Part shown: piece after piece, positions 61,297-64,000 of the stretch | Numbering within the stretch: position 1 is the stretch's first letter | Layout: every line of letters begins with the position of its first letter | Assembly (NCBI GenBank): GCA_964484465.1 | Contig: CAZAFL010000014.1 | Location: 12,021-76,020 of the forward strand | Direction of reading: 5' to 3' | Length of the DNA stretch: 64,000 nt | Origin: CAZAFL01 sp964484465 | GTDB lineage: Bacteria; Bacteroidota; Ignavibacteria; UBA10030; SZUA-254 | Notes under the pieces: generated by a model | The model's input: the letters and a program-made list of their open reading frames with translations, nothing else | Told to the model about the DNA's origin: nothing | The model's database searches: none | Made by a program: the position numbers and the translations under genes

Positions 61297-64000
61297 ATGA
61301 GATATCTTTATTCTCTTTTGTGTCTTTTTCTCCTTGCTTCTACTCTGTTTGGTCAACGTAAAGGGGACAACTTAGTTGTTCCATATAAAGGAGACCTGCC
61401 GAACGAGGCAACGGTGATGAGCAAGACCAGAAATTTTAACGTTAATCTTCTGAAAACTTCTGCCATTACCTGGAAATTGATTGATTCGGCGAGTAACATC
61501 CTGACTTCCGGTGAAGGAGAATGTCGTCCTCTCGCCTATGATCCGGGGATGAACGTTCTTCTATACACACACAGAGGCGACGCAGCATCATACTCGGCGG
61601 ATGCAGGAAGTGGTGGACTCTGGGGAAATGTTTCTACAGATGGTGGCACTGTATGGAGACGATATAGCAATGCATATAACGCAGCTGATAATACATACTC
61701 TCAGCCATACGGTCGTTATCCTGCAGGAAATATTTTTAATCCATTAGCTGCAAACGACACCTCTACAGCAAAAGCTATGATCGGTGGTCCTGCTCTTATC
61801 GATCAGGGGACGACAGTCCAATTTGCCGATAATTTCTTTGGCGCTAACTCACTTACCCAGGCAGGCCCGTTTGACGATTTACCCTACGGTCAACGAATAC
61901 AACATTCTGACCCACAACGCGTCTGGTACGTTTCCCGACCGCCAGCACTCTGGGGATCAAAGCATAGCATGTTTTGGGCACCGCCGGTCACAAAGGACGG
62001 AAATACGTGGAGGGGATTGGCTATCATAAAGTCAACAAACAATCTCAGCACAGTTCCTCCGACCACTCTTCCTGCTCAGACAGACAGCACTCATACTTTT
62101 GGAATCAGGACAGTGCTTGACGGCGATGCAATTACTATTGGAGGCGGTGTTGAAAAAATGGCGACCGGGATACTCGGTTTTGTGGTACGTCAATTCAACT
62201 CAAACTCAGATTCTATTATTGCAACTCCGGGAACAATAGCAATTACATATTCTACTGATGACGGCGTAAACTGGAGTTCGTACGACACGGTAAACTGGAA
62301 CTCCGTTCAGGGGCTGGGTCAGTATCGCACGTTGTCCTACTTCAGAAGCGACGCTGCGTTCATCAGTGGCGGCCTGGTTCTGGACTCCCTTGGTTATCCG
62401 CACGTAGTTTGCCCGCTTGAAGACACATTAACGGGTGCAAGCTCAGTTATTGCAGAAGTGTATAAAGATGCTGGCGGATGGAAGGGCAAAATCGTCGGCT
62501 CGTACAACAAGAGTACAAAATACACATGGGGTGATCCCAACGTTTCCGGTGCAAGCGTGAACCAGCAAGGACCCGCTCCGCATATCTCCCGGAACGCTAA
62601 CGGTAGTGTTTTTGTTTGCCGTTTCTCAAGTACTGACAACGGAAACCTGAATACGGATATTTTCCTCTCTGTGAGAAAACTCACTGCAAACGCATGGAAG
62701 GCTCCTGTCAATGTGACTCAAACTCCAAGCGTTAATGAAGTGTTTAGTCATTCTGCGCAAAAACTTCGCGCCGACGGTGGGAATCTTTACACGGTCTTCC
62801 TCGCACTCGGTATCCCGTCAGATGTAAATAACTACATAAGTCATACCTGGCTATACGAAGGTGAATACCAGATTGATGCTACACCGGCACAAAAGGACCT
62901 TTCGACAGAGGGAATTAATTCTCCCGCTAACAACTACTATATAACCACAGATAGTACAATCAGTGTATTACAAGGCTCTGTGGTAAATGTGGGCGAGCAG
63001 GCTTACAGTACCTCGTTCCAGGTACGATACCGAATTCTGGACAGCAATGGAACGCAGGTCTTTTCCAATACTCAGACGATTGCAAGTCTGGGAATCGGGA
63101 AGGATACACTAATCACATTCCCGGGCAGCTTCCATCCGTCCACTAATGGAGATTACACAATCAGGTTAAGAGTCATAACTTCGCCGCAAGATGAGGCGAC
63201 ATCGAATGACTCAACCGCTATTACTATCCATGTCGTAAGCCCGAGCTCGTTTGTCACTTCAATCAACATCGATAAATTTCCGTTGACCTATACGGAAATT
63301 CCAAACACGGATAACGGGCCACGAGGTGATGACAGCACAAATCAAGTGCCTCTGCCATTTAGTTTTAACTATAATGGACATAACTACGATACCGTTTTGA
63401 TCAGCACGAACGGCTTCGTCCAGCTCGGTGACACAGGAACGAAGTATAAAGTGAATATGGGTGAGGGTCATAGCGCAGGTCAGCAGGCTGCTGTCCATGA
63501 TAATGCTACATATATCATAGGCACCGCCGGAAATCATTTCCTGGCACCCTGGCAGGATGATATGAATACAAGCGGAGCTTCTGACGCAAACGCAGATTCC
63601 GGTCATATCTCATACACTACGTTGGGAAGCACACCAAATCGTGTGTTTGTGGTTCAGTGGAAGAATATGGCTTCGACGTTCGACAACCAGAACAGTTGCG
63701 CACGTCTGAACTTTCAACTCCGGCTATACGAGACTTCCAATGTTATTGATTTCATTTATGGACCTGTTGTAGCTGGTACATTCATTAACACTCAGGGCGA
63801 CATAGGAGCCTCTATCGGCTTGAAAGATGAAATCGGCGGTCCGTACCACTACATTGATGCGTACAAGGGCTGGTACGGCAACGCTCAATACCTGAAAACT
63901 GACCTCAATCCGAACACCAACTGGCCAGGAGCGAATAAATGTTACCGCTTCTACAAGAACACGGCAGTCAAAGTGGCGCTCACCCCGCGGTGGAATCTTG
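61297..64000 (+). CDS. Large secreted Asp-box (BNR-like) protein, paralogue of the 5438-9277 gene (partial, 3' end beyond window)
   Basis: Open from ATG 61297 to the right edge (901 codons seen). Signal peptide MRYLYSLLCLFLLASTLFGQ. It aligns along its length with the protein at 5438-9277: shared blocks GNVSTDGGT, SQPYGRYPAG, IQHSD/RVWY, VTKDG-WRGLAI, GWKGKIV, STNGF-Q-GDTG and TPRWNL. Asp-boxes STDGGTVW and STDDGVNW are present. The sequence stops just where the paralogue enters the segment before its T9SS sorting domain, so that domain is expected beyond the edge. Secreted or surface role, substrate unknown. Strong own promoter and ribosome-binding site suggest high expression. Confidence 0.85.
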   Translation, partial: MRYLYSLLCLFLLASTLFGQRKGDNLVVPYKGDLPNEATVMSKTRNFNVNLLKTSAITWKLIDSASNILTSGEGECRPLAYDPGMNVLLYTHRGDAASYSADAGSGGLWGNVSTDGGTVWRRYSNAYNAADNTYSQPYGRYPAGNIFNPLAANDTSTAKAMIGGPALIDQGTTVQFADNFFGANSLTQAGPFDDLPYGQRIQHSDPQRVWYVSRPPALWGSKHSMFWAPPVTKDGNTWRGLAIIKSTNNLSTVPPTTLPAQTDSTHTFGIRTVLDGDAITIGGGVEKMATGILGFVVRQFNSNSDSIIATPGTIAITYSTDDGVNWSSYDTVNWNSVQGLGQYRTLSYFRSDAAFISGGLVLDSLGYPHVVCPLEDTLTGASSVIAEVYKDAGGWKGKIVGSYNKSTKYTWGDPNVSGASVNQQGPAPHISRNANGSVFVCRFSSTDNGNLNTDIFLSVRKLTANAWKAPVNVTQTPSVNEVFSHSAQKLRADGGNLYTVFLALGIPSDVNNYISHTWLYEGEYQIDATPAQKDLSTEGINSPANNYYITTDSTISVLQGSVVNVGEQAYSTSFQVRYRILDSNGTQVFSNTQTIASLGIGKDTLITFPGSFHPSTNGDYTIRLRVITSPQDEATSNDSTAITIHVVSPSSFVTSINIDKFPLTYTEIPNTDNGPRGDDSTNQVPLPFSFNYNGHNYDTVLISTNGFVQLGDTGTKYKVNMGEGHSAGQQAAVHDNATYIIGTAGNHFLAPWQDDMNTSGASDANADSGHISYTTLGSTPNRVFVVQWKNMASTFDNQNSCARLNFQLRLYETSNVIDFIYGPVVAGTFINTQGDIGASIGLKDEIGGPYHYIDAYKGWYGNAQYLKTDLNPNTNWPGANKCYRFYKNTAVKVALTPRWNL

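Noticed and set aside
1..64000. CRISPR arrays, tRNA/rRNA genes, insertion sequences, prophage
   Set aside because: No direct-repeat arrays, cloverleaf or rRNA-like segments, transposase or phage structural genes were found in the gaps or frames read.

Overview
The window reads as a chromosome segment of a Gram-negative bacterium of the Bacteroidota/Chlorobiota side, most likely Ignavibacteria or a close relative (inference). The evidence is a protein with a type IX secretion (T9SS) C-terminal sorting domain of the 'NYPNPFNP' type, PorV/PorQ-like and FadL-like outer-membrane barrels, Kdo activation (kdsB), AsmA and lipoproteins. Promoters that can be read are of ordinary sigma-70 shape (TTGNNN, 16-17 bp, TATATT or similar), and several genes have strong Shine-Dalgarno sites, unlike typical Bacteroides. 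There are no rRNA or tRNA genes, IS elements, phage genes or CRISPR arrays. One 100-N assembly gap (35634-35733) interrupts serS.

Layout. 1-9.4 kb, minus strand: a PorV-like barrel cut by the left edge, dnaX (with an A9 slippage site at the gamma/tau boundary), lon (with a terminator-like hairpin in its leader) and a 1279-residue Asp-box/T9SS secreted protein. 9.4-21 kb, minus: a ten-gene tightly packed cluster, asmA-like, rsmA, a NitT/TauT-type ABC transporter with a fused double permease, PAP2, plsC, gatC, kdsB, DUF502 and pyrG. 21.3-24.1 kb, plus: an orphan pair of bacterial microcompartment (BMC-H) shell genes with their own promoter, intercistronic hairpin and terminator, then a YbbR-domain gene and pdxJ. 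24.1-35 kb: bifunctional nuclease, etfA, etfB (minus), fbp (plus), a small lipoprotein, a radical SAM protein, a DUF4139 protein, a PH-like membrane protein and a heterodimeric ABC exporter (minus). 35-41.3 kb, minus: hisA-like, pfkB-type kinase, dapB, dapA, dapD, rmlD-like and serS in one run. 41.5-54.3 kb: PafA-type phosphatase, a VWA/AAA+ pair, outer-membrane and lipoprotein genes, penicillin-acylase-type hydrolase, sirtuin and pyruvate kinase. 54.3-58.6 kb, minus: five overlapping genes (helical repeat protein, EamA, TrmH, alpha/beta hydrolase, SGNH). 58.9-64 kb: Yip1 protein, M14 carboxypeptidase and a second copy of the Asp-box secreted protein cut by the right edge.

The most unusual item is the BMC pair at 21357-22352. 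The first gene is a classical PduA/EutM-like hexamer. The second has the same shell domain with a different pore loop, followed by about 110 extra residues holding a canonical AT-hook and a SAP/Rho-N-like helical domain, so it looks like a shell protein built to touch nucleic acid. No cargo enzyme, vertex (BMC-P) or trimer (BMC-T) gene is in the window. Other points of interest are the dnaX slippage site, a HisA-like protein lacking one of the two catalytic aspartates, a 35-bp nested palindrome, and the pair of near-identical-architecture secreted proteins at the two ends.
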